A DNA stretch of 64,000 bases from Cladopsammia gracilis (GCA_022457155.1 JAJGOT010000123.1:1196501-1260500), one strand, 5' to 3'; positions 33,656-44,414 are shown, counted from the first letter of the stretch. Notes: generated by a model from the sequence alone, not told the origin. Program-made: numbers and translations.

Positions 33656-34984
33656 TTATTTCATTTATATCTGGTGAATACCAAAAATAAATCTGCACAG
33701 CGGGGGTTTGTATTCACTTGCATGATTTTATAACAAGACAGTTTTCAAAGCGTCGTGGGTCAGTTTAGTGTTGCCAATAGACGATTTGTTTCACATTTCG
33801 TTCATAAGGGGTAATAAATTCGTATTCTTTAATAAACAGCTGCAGCATAAAACTGAAGATGCAGTGGTGGAAGAAAAGAAAAATACAAACAATGCCAGCA
33901 GTTTTGCTGGGAGTCCTGTGACCATGCTGTGTACACAGCTCGTTGCGTGACATGAACGGCTCATGATCAGTTCCTTGTTCGTTTTGAACTGCCAACTTTG
34001 TTAAACTCACTTGCCACTATAGACACTTCAAACGTTCAAATCGTCACGCTTTATTTTGCAATCAAGTCCAATGTATATAATAGCTGAATGGAAGCTGAAA
34101 TATGGTTGGAACTGTCGAGAAAAGCGATGTTTCCGAGAAAGTGCCTTCGGCAATATTTACTGATTGCGTGATTTGATAAACCTGCTCGAGCAAAGATGGC
34201 CATTTGAAACGAAAATAGGGATAAAACCAACCTTCAACCACTGGCTATGCAAGGTAAGTTCGTTATACTATGTCTCTGATCTAGTATGGTGTAAAGCGAT
34301 AAGTTTTCGTCGGAATTTTGGCTTCAATAACAGCAAGCGTAATTCGATTATTTGCGGTTGTTGACAAGTCGATGTTGTGATTTCCTCGAAATGACACGGG
34401 CTTTTTCTTTGAAGAAGTTACGAGGCCCAAACGTTTTTTAGTTTCCTTGAAAAGAGCACTATATCCACGTTTCCAAAACCGCAATTTAAAGCGATTCTGA
34501 GTTATACCGCATAGGGAAAATATTTCTTGAAAAACTGCTCCAAAATGCAATTTTTAAATAATGAAATATGAGCAATTTTCAAACACTCACCGTTAATTCA
34601 AAAATTTAAGTACAAAGCCTGCTATTAGCTCAAATCATTTGTTAATGCCTCCTACACAAATGCTCAAATTTGGGAAAGCCTTGCTTCCCTGTGCGCTTTT
34701 AACGAGATCAGTTCTTGTACTCATATTCATCGCTTTCATTTCAACCATTTCATGGCGATGGGGTCCGTTACAGGTTTTGAGAATGTTCTTGAAATCAAAA
34801 ATAGATTTGCACAAAAAAATCCCACCACAGTTACTGACTTTCCATAGGGTATCTCTGAACTGAATATGACGGTAGGGAATTTTCAAAGCATGTGCCACAT
34901 TTTTCTGATCTCACGCGGTCTCCAGAGAAATTCTCTCTTAAAATCTATTTGTGCTCAGAAATCGAGTAGTTCGTATATTGATTT

Positions 34985-35171
34985 TTAGTATATACTGAAA
35001 CAGTGGATAGCATTGTTGGCGCGCTCTGATTGGCTACCGAAACTCGGAATAGCAAGTGCTATTCACCTCCCAGCAATTTGCGAGCAAAAATTGTAATCGT
35101 TGACGGGAATAAATGAGTTAAAAAGCATCATTTTCGTTATGTCATCTCACTGTTTCAGTATATACTAAAAC
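34985..35171. mobile_element. MITE with TAGTATATACTGAAACAGTG ends
   Basis: TTTTAGTATATACTGAAACA at the left end is repeated in reverse complement at 35149-35171. The element abuts the right end of the 9.3-kb composite and the next hairpin. Similar TGTTTCAGTGTATATA sequence near 28005 suggests related ends within the composite. Confidence 0.7.
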
Positions 35172-35278
35172 AACTATTCACCTCAGTGTAGGTGGGTAGT
35201 GGTGGATATTTACCTCGCCGCTTCGCCACTTGGTAAATATCCACCACTACCCACCTCCACTTCAGTGAATAGTTGTTA
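35166..35278. repeat. Near-perfect hairpin
   Basis: ACAACTATTCACCTCAGTG plus TAGGTGGGTAGTGGTGGATA pair with TATCCACCACTACCCACCTC plus CACTTCAGTGAATAGTTGT around a loop near 35220. The stem is over 45 bp. Confidence 0.85.
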
Positions 35279-35312
35279 AATTAAATATACTGTATATATA
35301 TTATTATAACAA

Positions 35313-35397
35313 AACCTCCATTAAGGGGACATCTCCATTAAGCGGACACTTCTCCTGGTCCAGAGGCAGTGTCCCCTTAATGGAGATTCTACTGTAC
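35313..35397. repeat. CTCCATTAAGGGGACA hairpin
   Basis: CCTCCATTAAGGGGACATC and CAGTGTCCCCTTAATGGAG are inverted copies. It is a short interspersed hairpin. Confidence 0.65.
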
Positions 35398-35605
35398 TAT
35401 GGATGTGAAAACTGATGTGATTGCTACTTGTCGACAGCTGTTCATGAGCGGCCATGTTATATCAGATTTAAAATCACATTAGCCAGAGGCGAGTGATTGT
35501 AGATCTGATGCAACATTGACAGAGAATGAATGAACAACATGAATGTTGTAGACTATTTATGAAATGAAAATCAAATGCTAATTAGTTACAAGTCCACAGT
35601 ATACT

Positions 35606-36312
35606 GTATTTTCTCAAATGCCGGGGCACTTATTTAAAACTCGGCCTTGCGCACCCCGCGTTTATTTGAACCTGGCATTTATTTGGGGCCCTGCGTTTAT
35701 TAAACAGGTAATTTTTCATCATTTTTCGTGATTGCATTTTACGTTTTTTATTCCTTAATTCCTGATTCAAAAGCTAAATCAACTGAACAAAATATTCCTT
35801 AATGATGTCTTGATGAAAATAGAGAATACATGCATATCAGTCAATAAACTCAACTGAAACAAAATTTTAACCAGAAATTCAAGTGATGTTCCCTGACCCT
35901 GAGACTTTTGCCTGCTGCTTTTCATATAAACCATCGATTATCACCTCAGATAAAGAAACGATGGAGCAACCCCTGGGATGATAAAGAATGTTCTGGCCTG
36001 ACAAAAAATCCAGCAAAATAGAGACTATACAGTGACTATTGTTGTCATTGTTTTTTAACATTTTTTTCCCATTTATATTAAAATGGCAGTTGAATGCGGC
36101 TGTAACATAACCATTTATAAAATATTTTGAATAAAACAAAGCATATGGAACATATCGTTAGGTGGAATGGCTGTTGCAGTTTGTTTCGCCTAATTAACTA
36201 CATTATTTCATGGTAACAATCAGTAACAGTAACAATAGGGGGAGGGGGGGGGCTTTATTTGAACCCAGCATTTATTCAGGGCCTGGCGTTTTTAACAAGA
36301 AAAATATGGTAT
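35606..36312. mobile_element. Probable MITE rich in GCGTTTATT motifs
   Basis: The ends TATTTTCTCAAATGCCGGG and its partner near 36270-36310 (GGGCCTGGCGTTTTTAACAA, then GAAAAATA) are roughly inverted, with shared TTATTTGAACC.GGCATTTATT inside. An 8-G run lies at about 36244. The limits are approximate. Confidence 0.5.
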
Positions 36313-36469
36313 ATCCACTAGTGGCTGTAACTAAATTAGCATTTTCATAGCTGTTTTGTATAGGATTACAAGAATTCATTTAACTTTAATTTCTTTCATA
36401 TTTTCCCTATAAATTTTAATGAATTTTATAATGTTTAATACTTGAATTGTCTTAGCAGTTTTGCATTAA

Positions 36470-37015
36470 AGGGAATCTCGGCTAGAAAACATATTTCTTC
36501 TAGATCATTACTTCGTGTCATTGTAAAACTGGTTTGTGGGTTTTGAAGGTGATTACAAACCTTAAACTCTTGAATACTGGGCATTTTGTTTCTTCATTTT
36601 TTGCTTTCAAATTTCCCGCGCGCCGCCATGTTTGTTTTCGCAAAGTTTGATGGGAAATTATGACGTCATTGCGTTGTCGTGAGCTTTCAATACAACGGTT
36701 TAGGTCAACATCACGTAAATTTATAAAAATATACCGGTACATGTATATGCTTTTAATGCATTTTTGACTGAATATTGTACGGTTCTACCGCGAAATCTTC
36801 TTCTGTAAACTCCATATTGACATCTTTGGCAACGCAATGACGTCATAAATTACCATAAAGAAAACATGGCGGCCTGCGGGAAATTTAAACTGCAGAAAGA
36901 ACACTTCACATTCAGTAACCAGTTACGGAGGTACCGACTTAAAACCCCAGCCTGAGTTAAATATAACCATTACGAATACTTTGGATCTAAAACTGTTTTT
37001 CAGCCGAGGTTCCCT
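36470..37015. mobile_element. TTAA-flanked palindromic element, 546 bp
   Basis: The ends AGGGAATCTCGGCT and AGCCGAGGTTCCCT are inverted; TTAA flanks both (36466-36469, 37016-37019). Inner arms with CCGCCATGTTTG.. / ..AACATGGCGG and ATTATGACGTCATTGCGTTG / CAACGCAATGACGTCATAAAT pair strongly. It is a piggyBac-like or Kolobok-like non-autonomous element. Its right end is only 24 bp from the splice acceptor of gene B exon 2, so the exon's pyrimidine tract begins just outside the insertion. Confidence 0.88.
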
Positions 37016-37043
37016 TTAACTGCATTCTTTTTTTTGTTTATAG

Positions 37044-37428
37044 AATATAAATGCCATCCTCAGCCAGCTTCAGTTTTGTCATTATGGTGGAGTTGTATAC
37101 CGCAGCATCGAAGATGCTTTTCCACAAGCAGTTATTAACAATCATGGTCTGTGTAGAAGAGGCAGTGATGGTGCATTCCCCTCAGAAGTTGCCCTTGTCA
37201 GCATTAAAGCAGGATACATCCTGGATGAACGAATTGTGTTTATAACACAGGAAGATGAGGAGTGCAGTTTAAAACTAAACTGTAGAAAGTACAAACAATG
37301 TACCATTGATATGGTATATTTACCATGCCAAGCTCCTTCTTCAGAGAAAGATGTTGCGAATGTTCTGGTTATCAAAATAGAAAGTTCATCTAAGAGTGGT
37401 CAAGCAGTCTGTGAAGGTGTTTTGATTA
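37044..37428 (+). CDS. Caspase gene B, exon 2 (unrecognised N-terminal region)
   Basis: The acceptor follows a long T tract (..TTTGTTTATAG, 37043) and the donor is GTAAGT at 37429. The exon is open throughout from phase 0 and ends one base into a codon, exactly what exon 3 (39912) needs. It encodes 128 residues starting NINAILSQLQFCHYGGVVYR, later GAFPSEVALVSIKAGYILDE, and ending QAVCEGVLI. The pattern of alternating hydrophobic and polar residues with short loops looks beta-rich. There is no CARD, DED or other domain I know. Six Cys lack an obvious zinc pattern. Continuity with exon 1 is by phase; continuity with exon 3 is stronger because they are neighbours with matching split codon (A|AA, Lys). 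Confidence 0.7.
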
Positions 37429-37635
37429 GTAAGTGAACACTTTTTGAAATTATAACATTTATAATTTTAAGTGCCCTTTAATCACTCAAAATATTACAAA
37501 TAATGCAAAATGCCAAATATTAATATTCCATTTTAGTTCAAACTGAGAAAATTTAAATTCAGTAACATTGTTTAAATATGCGCAGTGTCACACCCGTAAA
37601 ACCCGTTCCAAGAGGTGTGAAACCAAAATCACCTA

Positions 37636-39574
37636 ATATCTTCTTTTAGAGGAATTCAGACAAGTTAGTGGATTAGAAATCAATAAAGGAAAAACCGAAG
37701 CCATGTGGTTAGGCACCTGGAAAAATTGCACAGAAAAACCCTTCGGATTTAAATGAGGGTCGTGAAGGGGGGTACCAAATCCCTGTTCCCAGCCTGAATT
37801 TGGCCCAAATCCCAGTTCCCATTTTACCCCTTCACGACACTCTAACTATGCAACCGTGTAAGCCTGGTAGCTAGACCGCGGGCGCGAAAGCGAAAAATAC
37901 TGATTTCACGGTCTCTACTGTCTCTACTGAGGAGTGCAAGGTCTATTGCTACGAAATTTTATTTTTCTATTTCAAAATATTGGAGCAAAGACCGCTGAAG
38001 AAAAGAAATCCCATTCCCATTTTATAATTGTTCATCCCATTCCCAGTGGCTAAATCCCAGTCCCAGTGAGTAAATCCCATTTTCCCAGTCCAAAATAAGG
38101 CTAATCCCAGTTCCCATTTTACCCCTTCACGACCCTCTTAAATGGCCACATGAGCCTGTTCTCGCCCTCTGTGTATACTTCTATTAATTATGATCTTGAA
38201 TGTGCAAATGGACTTAATTTTGAAGAAAAGATGACCATACTGGAAAGATGAATATTTGGAAGCGAAGAAAGCTCACCCTAATTGGCAAAATAAACATTCA
38301 TGTTAAAACGTTAGGTTTATCAAAACTGATTTACAGCACCTCGTTATCGCCAATGCTGAATGGTCTTGCAGAGAAAATCAACAAAATTATCTTTCACTTC
38401 ATTTGGGAAAACAAACCTCCAAAAATAAAAAGAAAAACTATTATTGCTGAAAAAAGACATGGTGGTTTAAAGATGGTTGACTTCGAAATGATGGAATGAC
38501 ATCTTGAAATAGCCTGGGTTAAAAGAATTATAGAAAACTGCGATGCTTCATGGAAAATCGTTCCAGAAAATACGGCGGACTTACGTTTTTCAAGTGCCAA
38601 TATAATACCAAATTGTTCGAACTACAACATCTCCCCGATTTCTATCGTACTATCCTGAGTTACTGGCAGAACTTTAAGCTCAAAATAAATCATGAAGAAC
38701 CAGCGAAGAATCAGATAATTTGGAATAATCGTGCCGTGACATCATTGTAGACGGAAAACCAATTTTCTACAGCTCCAGGTTCACCAATGGCATAATTTGA
38801 ATCAAAGATTTACTCGATGAAGACATAATTTTTCTATCACTGGTTGATCTAAAAGCAAAACTTAACCTTGAAGTACTCTTCACTATTTTTTTTTTTGGGC
38901 TTATTGAATGCCATCCCAAGAAAATGGAAAGAAAAACTCTGCAACGCGGTTTCTTCTAAGGTACAACCTCCTTCAATTCCATCCACTACTCTACTTGGTT
39001 CCAACCGCTGAGAGTAAAATTTGAAACCACGGCTTCACCACAAAAGACATAAAAAATTTCTATATGCTCCCTTTCCGAGTCTTGCAAGAACCAAAGCTTA
39101 TAATCTTCCAGGTCAAAGCCTAGCAGGTCCTAGCAGGTCCTAGCAACGCAGTCCAGTTTGTTTTGCGCAGGTATAAAGGAGTGGACAGTGACATTTGCCC
39201 GCTATGCAGTTTCGAAAGCCAATCATTATTGCACGTGTTGTTTACCTGTAATAATTCCTTCACATTTTGGAATCGCCGTTATGCGAACATAAGCAGTTGC
39301 AAATAACAAAGAAGAACTGTTTCTTAATTTTTGGGCTCCCGTTTTATAATTTGTATGCACATGTTTCCCCTGTAGTCTCATCCAGGTTTACACGTGCGTG
39401 TGTAACTGTAGGTGTGCTTATGTATAAACGATGTGTAAATAGTGTAACGTACGTATTTTCTTTTTTTTTTAATATTGTTAAGTAGTGTGTATTAATGCAA
39501 GTAGTATAATGTGATTTGTTGCGCTGTTTTCAATGTGACATAAGTTGTAATACTGTTTATAAAATAATAATAAA
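37636..39574 (+). mobile_element. 5'-truncated non-LTR retrotransposon (LINE) with 11-bp TSD
   Basis: AAAATCACCTA flanks the insertion (37625-37635, 39575-39585); the right side ends in an A/T-rich tail. Decayed frames give FRQVSGLEINKGKTEAMWLG, then after a nested MITE (37755-38137) FGFKWPHEP, then LECANGLNFEEKMTILER, WKRRKLTLIGKINIHVKTLG, LSKLIY, FIWENKPPKIKR, KYGGLTFFKCQYNTKLFELQ, and a C-terminal zinc-like ICPLCSFESQSLLHVLFTC. These are the late reverse-transcriptase and thumb regions of an L1/Tx1-like LINE. Stops and frameshifts make it inactive. It occupies gene B intron 2. Confidence 0.85.
37755..38137. mobile_element. MITE nested in the LINE, 6-bp TSD
   Basis: The ends GAGGGTCGTGAAGGGG and CCCCTTCACGACCCTC are perfect inverted repeats. 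TTAAAT flanks both (37749-37754, 38138-38143). Without the insert the LINE reads continuously through FGFKWPHE, confirming the junction. The body repeats AATCCCAGTTCCCATTTTAC-type phrases. It is younger than the LINE. Confidence 0.9.
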
Positions 39575-39799
39575 AAAATCACCTACATACATCTAAAATA
39601 ATTATCAGGTTGAAGTAGAAAATATATTATTGATAACAGTTTACCTGGGGCTACTAAGGGAATTTTTTTTGAGAATTTTGGTATTATTTTTTCACTTTTG
39701 CAAGCCTCTGGTTGAAATTTACAGACTAGTGAATGATAGCAGATCCAACACCAGACATTTATTGTAGAGGCGGCGGTGATTAAATGGATTATGGTAATG

Positions 39800-39868
39800 A
39801 AACAAAGGAAAATATATATTAAACTGGTGTGAAATTTTCAAACCAAAACAAAAATTAAACCACAACAT
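39800..39868. repeat. MITE end (ACCACAACATATA family) near exon 3
   Basis: GTGAAATTTTCAAACCAAA and TTAAACCACAACATATA match the right arm of the palindromic element at 63088-63252. Only one arm is present. It ends 43 bp before the exon 3 acceptor. Confidence 0.6.
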
Positions 39869-39911
39869 ATATAAAGGATTAACAAAATGCTCTTTGTTTG
39901 TTTTTCACTAG

Positions 39912-40513
39912 AAACGCCTGAAATTGGACGTTATGAAATGAACAGTCATCCACATGGTAGATGTGTCATAATCAACAACTCAAACTTCTGTGGCAACAAG
40001 AGCAAGAGACGCAAAGGTGCTGACAACGATCACATAGAACTGGAAAAACTCTTTACAGCACTATCCTTTAATGTGGAGGTCAGACTTAATCTTAATCGGT
40101 CTGAAATGTTGAATGTGGCTGTTGAATTTGGCAAGATGGATCACTCAGAATTTGATTCATTTATTATGATTGTCATGTCGCATGGGGGGGAGAAAGATGA
40201 GATTGAAGGTGTCGATGGAAGATCGATCCGTGTTGAGGACTTGACTTCCGAATTCCAAGTTTCGAATTGTCCAACGCTTCGTGACAAGCCGAAGCTGTTT
40301 TTTTTACAGTCTTGTCGGGGGAAGGAAGTAGAACGATCTTCCACTAGTTTTGATTATTCTGACATTGACGACTTTGACAACTTTGATTTTGATTTTGATT
40401 CCACTTTACCGAGAACCACCTGTCCCAAAGAGGCAGACTTCCTCTTGGCATTCTCCACGACGCCCGGGTATGTGTCCTGCAGGCATCCACAGTCTGGGTC
40501 TGTGTTTATACAA
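39912..40513 (+). CDS. Caspase gene B, large-subunit (p20) exon
   Basis: The acceptor TTTTTCACTAG ends at 39911 and the donor GTGAGT starts at 40514; entry phase and phase-0 exit equal those of gene A. The exon encodes the p20 core: HPHGRCVIINN, an Arg-containing RRKGADNDH in the P1-pocket position, catalytic His in SHGG (40181-40183), and active-site QSCRG with Cys at 40313-40315. The intersubunit linker is very acidic and aromatic (DIDDFDNFDFDFD, 40360-40400), then EADFLLAFSTTPGYVSC and RHPQSGSVFIQ. The usual aromatic residue of the S-W/Y-R-x substrate loop is Cys. An ATG at 39887 precedes the acceptor but lies in the intron. Gene B is predicted to be a 483-residue cytosolic procaspase. Confidence 0.92.
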
Positions 40514-41082
40514 GTGAGTATGAAAATGTAAGGTGTAATGTAGATTTATAAATAGCCTGCATGGCAGGCGATAGAAAGGGGAAGGAAAGCGAAGGGAAGG
40601 AAGGACATTGGGAGCATATGAAACGCAAAGTGAGGGACCTCCCCCCTGCCTTTGCACTCTGCGTTTTGCGCCCTCCACGGACTTCGTGCACGCCCAATAT
40701 CTTCCCTTGCGCTGCGTGCCATGTTGGCTAATTTTTAAAACGATAAACTTTTTTTTACCCTTGGTAGTTGAAAAGTAACTTTCCTTAGTTAAATTTGTAA
40801 CCATTTTTATCTTAATAATTTATTATTGTGTACTTTAACGCAACTATATTGACGCATTGGCTGTGGTCCGAGCCTCTGACTTCATGCCCCAGGATCCCAC
40901 TATAAAAATTAAAAATTACGATTTGGAACTTAATAATGCCTTCATGACGACACCCGTCCGAAACGTCCAGCAATAAATCTTTCTCTAATTTTGTCATGCC
41001 TTTGCTTTAGCAAATCTCTTTTGATTAAATATTTGGAACTTGTGTTTTACACATTGCTCCGGATACTCACTGTCAAGGGAGT

Positions 41083-42020
41083 TTAAGAAGTAATGTAATT
41101 CCTCCATGACCCTACTCTACCGGTTCTAGTTGTCACGAGTTCTTCAAACTGGGTGTCCTCTTCATCTTCATCTGCGGAGCATGATTCCTGCTGGTCAGGA
41201 ACGATATCAATCAAAATGTCACTGTCACTGAAATGCGATTCCTCTGAATTCGACTCTTCGACACTCTTCAGGTGTTCCTTTATTGCTTTTTCATGTTCTT
41301 GCTCTGAATAATTTTCTCAAAACGTGGAAGGGTATTGAATAGGCCTTATTCACGATAGCCTCCATGTTGGTGGCAACATGATGCAAATTAGCCATGTGCT
41401 TTGCCAGGGGGCAAACAATGGATAAAACAACAATTTTCGGAAGATCTGTTCTTTCTAACAGTGAAGTATCCTTGTAAAAATCGTATTTGAGAGCTAGATA
41501 GTTATTATATTTATTAGAAGTTTGGAATGGTTGATCTATATCTGACTTGCATCAGTTTTTTAACTATGCAGACTGTTTACTTGTTACTAAAGCGACGAAA
41601 ATAACTTAAATTTAAGTATATTAACTACTGCAACACTGTAAAAATGTGTTAGCTCCGAAAAGATATCAGCATAATAAACAATAATAAACAACTGGTTTGA
41701 AATGTCCCGAGTTTGAGTTGTTTGCCCCCTCAGAAATCACGTGGTAAATTTGAATAATAAAATAAAAACCAACATGGCGGCTATCGTGAATAAGGCCAAT
41801 CGACTTGATCCACTTTTTCCTCTTTTGGACAGCCCATACTTTTCCAAGTATTTGTCAAGCTCGGAAACTTTCAGTTTGTAAATTCCGCCAGAAAAAGCCA
41901 ATCGTAATTTGTCACAACTCTTGGTTTCTGTTGCTTTGCTCTTGAATGTTCTTTCTCTTTTTCTGATTTTGGCTAGAGTCTCTAGCTCTTGACAGTAACT
42001 TAAGCATTCTTTAACTAATT
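41083..42020 (-). pseudogene. Transposon-type protein fragment with SAP-like motif, split by a MITE
   Basis: On the minus strand 42020-41800 encodes LRLAFSGGIYKLKVSELDKY followed by LEKYGLSKRGKS, resembling a SAP DNA-binding motif (leucines and a GLSKxGKK end). After a MITE (41342-41797) the frame resumes with EKAIKEHLKSVEESNSEESH, an acidic SADEDEED stretch and ends VTTRTGRVGSWRNYIT before TAA (41085-41083). I have seen SAP plus TTR-GR-x-xW ends in multicopy cnidarian mobile-element proteins, but do not assign a family. Frameshifts and the insertion make it non-functional. Confidence 0.45.
41342..41797. mobile_element. MITE with GGCCTTATTCACGATAGCC ends
   Basis: GGCCTTATTCACGATAGCC followed by TCCATGTTGG at the left is the reverse complement of the right end (41770-41797: CCAACATGGCGGCTATCGTG then AATAAGGCC). 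The target duplication is not clear. It interrupts the coding fragment above. Confidence 0.8.
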
Positions 42021-43087
42021 TTCCCTCAACACCAATTCAAGTCACAAACAGTACATTCAACAAGGAACATCTCAAGTTATTTTCATAGCTTTTCATAGTG
42101 AGCCTTTAAGGTCATCGCTATCAGATTCTGAAATAATTGTCGCTCGTCAGAAGCCAGCGAGTCTGATTCTGATGTGAAATAAATTAATAAAGAAATGGGT
42201 TGGGAGAAAGGAGGATATTACCGTCTTCCCAGCGTGCTTTGGGTAAAATTCGGGTGAATGACTTCCGGTGGAACCGAAGAACGCATGTATTTTAGACAAA
42301 GTTGTACATGGATTTCCTCGCTTTAATGTCAAGGCTTGGAAATAAAACAATACGTACCTTATTCCTCTGTTAATAATGTGCCAGGAAATGTTTTTCTTGA
42401 AGTGGAGTGGACCCGTTGAAAAAAATTATAGTGGTGTAGTTTGACTGTTGTCGTCCATGTCTGTTTGTAGTCATTGGTAATGCATATTTTAAATTGGTTA
42501 GATCGATTCAAAAAAGGCGAGTCAAAAGCCAAATAATACCCAATTCCAGTCATTTAAGGCATAAACTTTCTCAAAAACCTAATTGACTCCACGATTTCAT
42601 CCTAAATTTTGAAGTTGAAAGTGATCTATTTCGGCGGCTGTTTTTTTTTCGGCGTTGAATTGAAAGTGACTATATCCGGCAAGCTCCAAGTGGCGCGTCG
42701 TTTGTGAGAAGATCTGTTAGCATTTGTGGACCGATTCGAGTTTTGTTTTGGTCACAGCAAAATAATAAATGAAATGAAGCTGAATAATAAGTGCTCGTAC
42801 CATAGGAAAGTCAGAAAAAAAGCGAAGATCGATTTTGAACTAAAAATAACATAACCGTAAACAAACACAGCAGGACAGTCGCGTGCTAAGTGAGTAGCTG
42901 TTGTTTTATATTTTCAGTTTTTTTAGCAGTGGTTAGCGCGAATTATTTCACCGGCTCTGTTCACCAGTGTTAGGTTCGATAAGTCAAAGCAAGCAAATAT
43001 ACGGATATTTCTTCTAATATAAGCCGGTATTGTTTTGAAATGGAGAGACGGTTTATTGATTCCATGAATCTGATAAGAGATTTCAAG

Positions 43088-43147
43088 CGTCTACCACGCG
43101 ACGCTTAATATCGCGGGATTCGGCCCGTCTGGGAAGTTAAGCGGCCT
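43088..43147 (+). repeat. Weak 5S-rRNA-like segment
   Basis: GTCTACCACGCGACGCTTAA.. leads to CTGGGAAGTTAAGCGGCC, where the last part matches the internal-promoter region of metazoan 5S rRNA well (one change in 17) but the middle aligns poorly. It could be a 5S-derived SINE3 or 5S pseudogene remnant. It is far too short and diverged to be a working gene. Confidence 0.3.
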
Positions 43148-44414
43148 TAAACACTCTTGAAGCAAACTGTAAACATCACCTGAAATGGAAAATATTCTGT
43201 AAAAGTGAAGAGAATAAATAGGTTAACGTAGATTTCTTTTGAAAGGTTTCCGCTACGACGAACTGACCTCCAACCTCAATGGTGTCTGTGTAAAATGAGC
43301 TGCTTGCGGGTCGCCGCCGTTTGATAATATAGTTTGCTTGCAGTGCATGCCGGGAAGATGGTGATATCCTCGTTTGGTTGGGAGATAAATGTTGTGACTT
43401 TTTCACACAGACTGAGAGGATATTTAAAGCTTGAACTATCAATGTTCTATAAAACAACTGACATTGCTATTTAGTGTGAAGACTTTCACTATGCGGGTCA
43501 TTACACCTCAAGTATTAAACCAGTGACTCTGTGGAATACATATATTTAAAGAAAGTTTATTTAAACATGTTTACATTTTATAACAGTAATATTGAATACA
43601 CTTGTGGAGCTCAATTCAATTATGTACAAGTGTTATGTGTAGAATACATGTAAACATTGGAATCATTTTTAAGCCGCCCCCTGAAAAACCTTTTCAGGTT
43701 TAAGACCGCGCTCATTTTTCTAGTAAAATATTTAGGGCGCCCCTCTTTTCTCACCTACCACCCCCTCCCATAATTAATGACCGTTCCCTTAGAATGAATT
43801 CACAAATATAAACACAGCTTTGATTTATCTGTTGGTTTTTATTATTTTTATTCCATTCATGGCCTTAAATCATTATTGCTTTTGCACACAATTTTATGTG
43901 CTGATTGCTTTCCTCGCTGATGTGATCAATTTAATTATTCAGTGTTTTGTCTTGAATTTCTCGCCGCCTCACTCTACGTATGTAAATCAGTCATGAGGAC
44001 TGAGCTACAAATTTAAAGACTCTATCTTGCTGTTAATTGTTTCACATGTAAAGTCGTAAAGGAAAAGTTAAAGCGCAATTCAACCATGCTTAATCACGAC
44101 TAACGTGTACGAACCTAAAAATACCTTATCCTAAATCACGCTTTAAGTGTAAAATCGGCAAAGTTCGGAGAAATAGCTCCCCATGTTTTAAGTTTTGTTT
44201 TTTTGTCTCAGGAACAAACTTGTGGGAAGATGTATTCAAGAATGTAGAAACAGTCACTAACTACTTATAAACCGAGAGTGAGGTCTTTACGGCGAGGTCA
44301 ATACAGCAAGGCCTCAGTTTGAGATTTTCCCATAAAGACCGAACGTTCGAGGGTTGATAAGTAGTTTATTATATCCGGCATTGAACATTCAAGCGGAAGT
44401 GGCTACTTAACATC

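Larger units (their letters stand above)
25637..34984. mobile_element. Composite 9.3-kb nested palindromic element
   Basis: The outermost ends are inverted: 25637-25684 (AAATCAATATAC.., ATTTCTGAGCAC..) against 34938-34984. Inside the left end, 25700-26660 pairs with 27590-28058. Inside that, 28060-31525 pairs with 31767-34925 around a loop at 31527-31766. The arms of the large inner palindrome are near-identical once three insertions are removed (29272-29538 and 29728-30660 in the left arm, 32772-33655 in the right). ORFs mirrored on the two arms, including the 121/142-residue pair starting MAA.KNRVLKRVKC, are most simply products of the palindrome. No transposase was recognised. An assembly artefact is possible but unlikely, since each arm carries different insertions. 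Confidence 0.75.
21010..37043 (+). other. Gene B intron 1 (proposed)
   Basis: A 16-kb intron dominated by mobile DNA listed separately. 21837-21866 holds one end of the TGTGTAGTTCCAG MITE family. 21867-22160 has an open minus-strand frame with a helix-like peptide I cannot assign. 22160-24680 and 25070-25630 show no supported feature. Confidence 0.5.

Noticed and set aside
39887..39911. Gene B caspase starting at the ATG at 39887
   Set aside because: The ATG lies upstream of a good splice acceptor (39911), and the codon split at 39912 matches both exon 2 of gene B and the structure of gene A.
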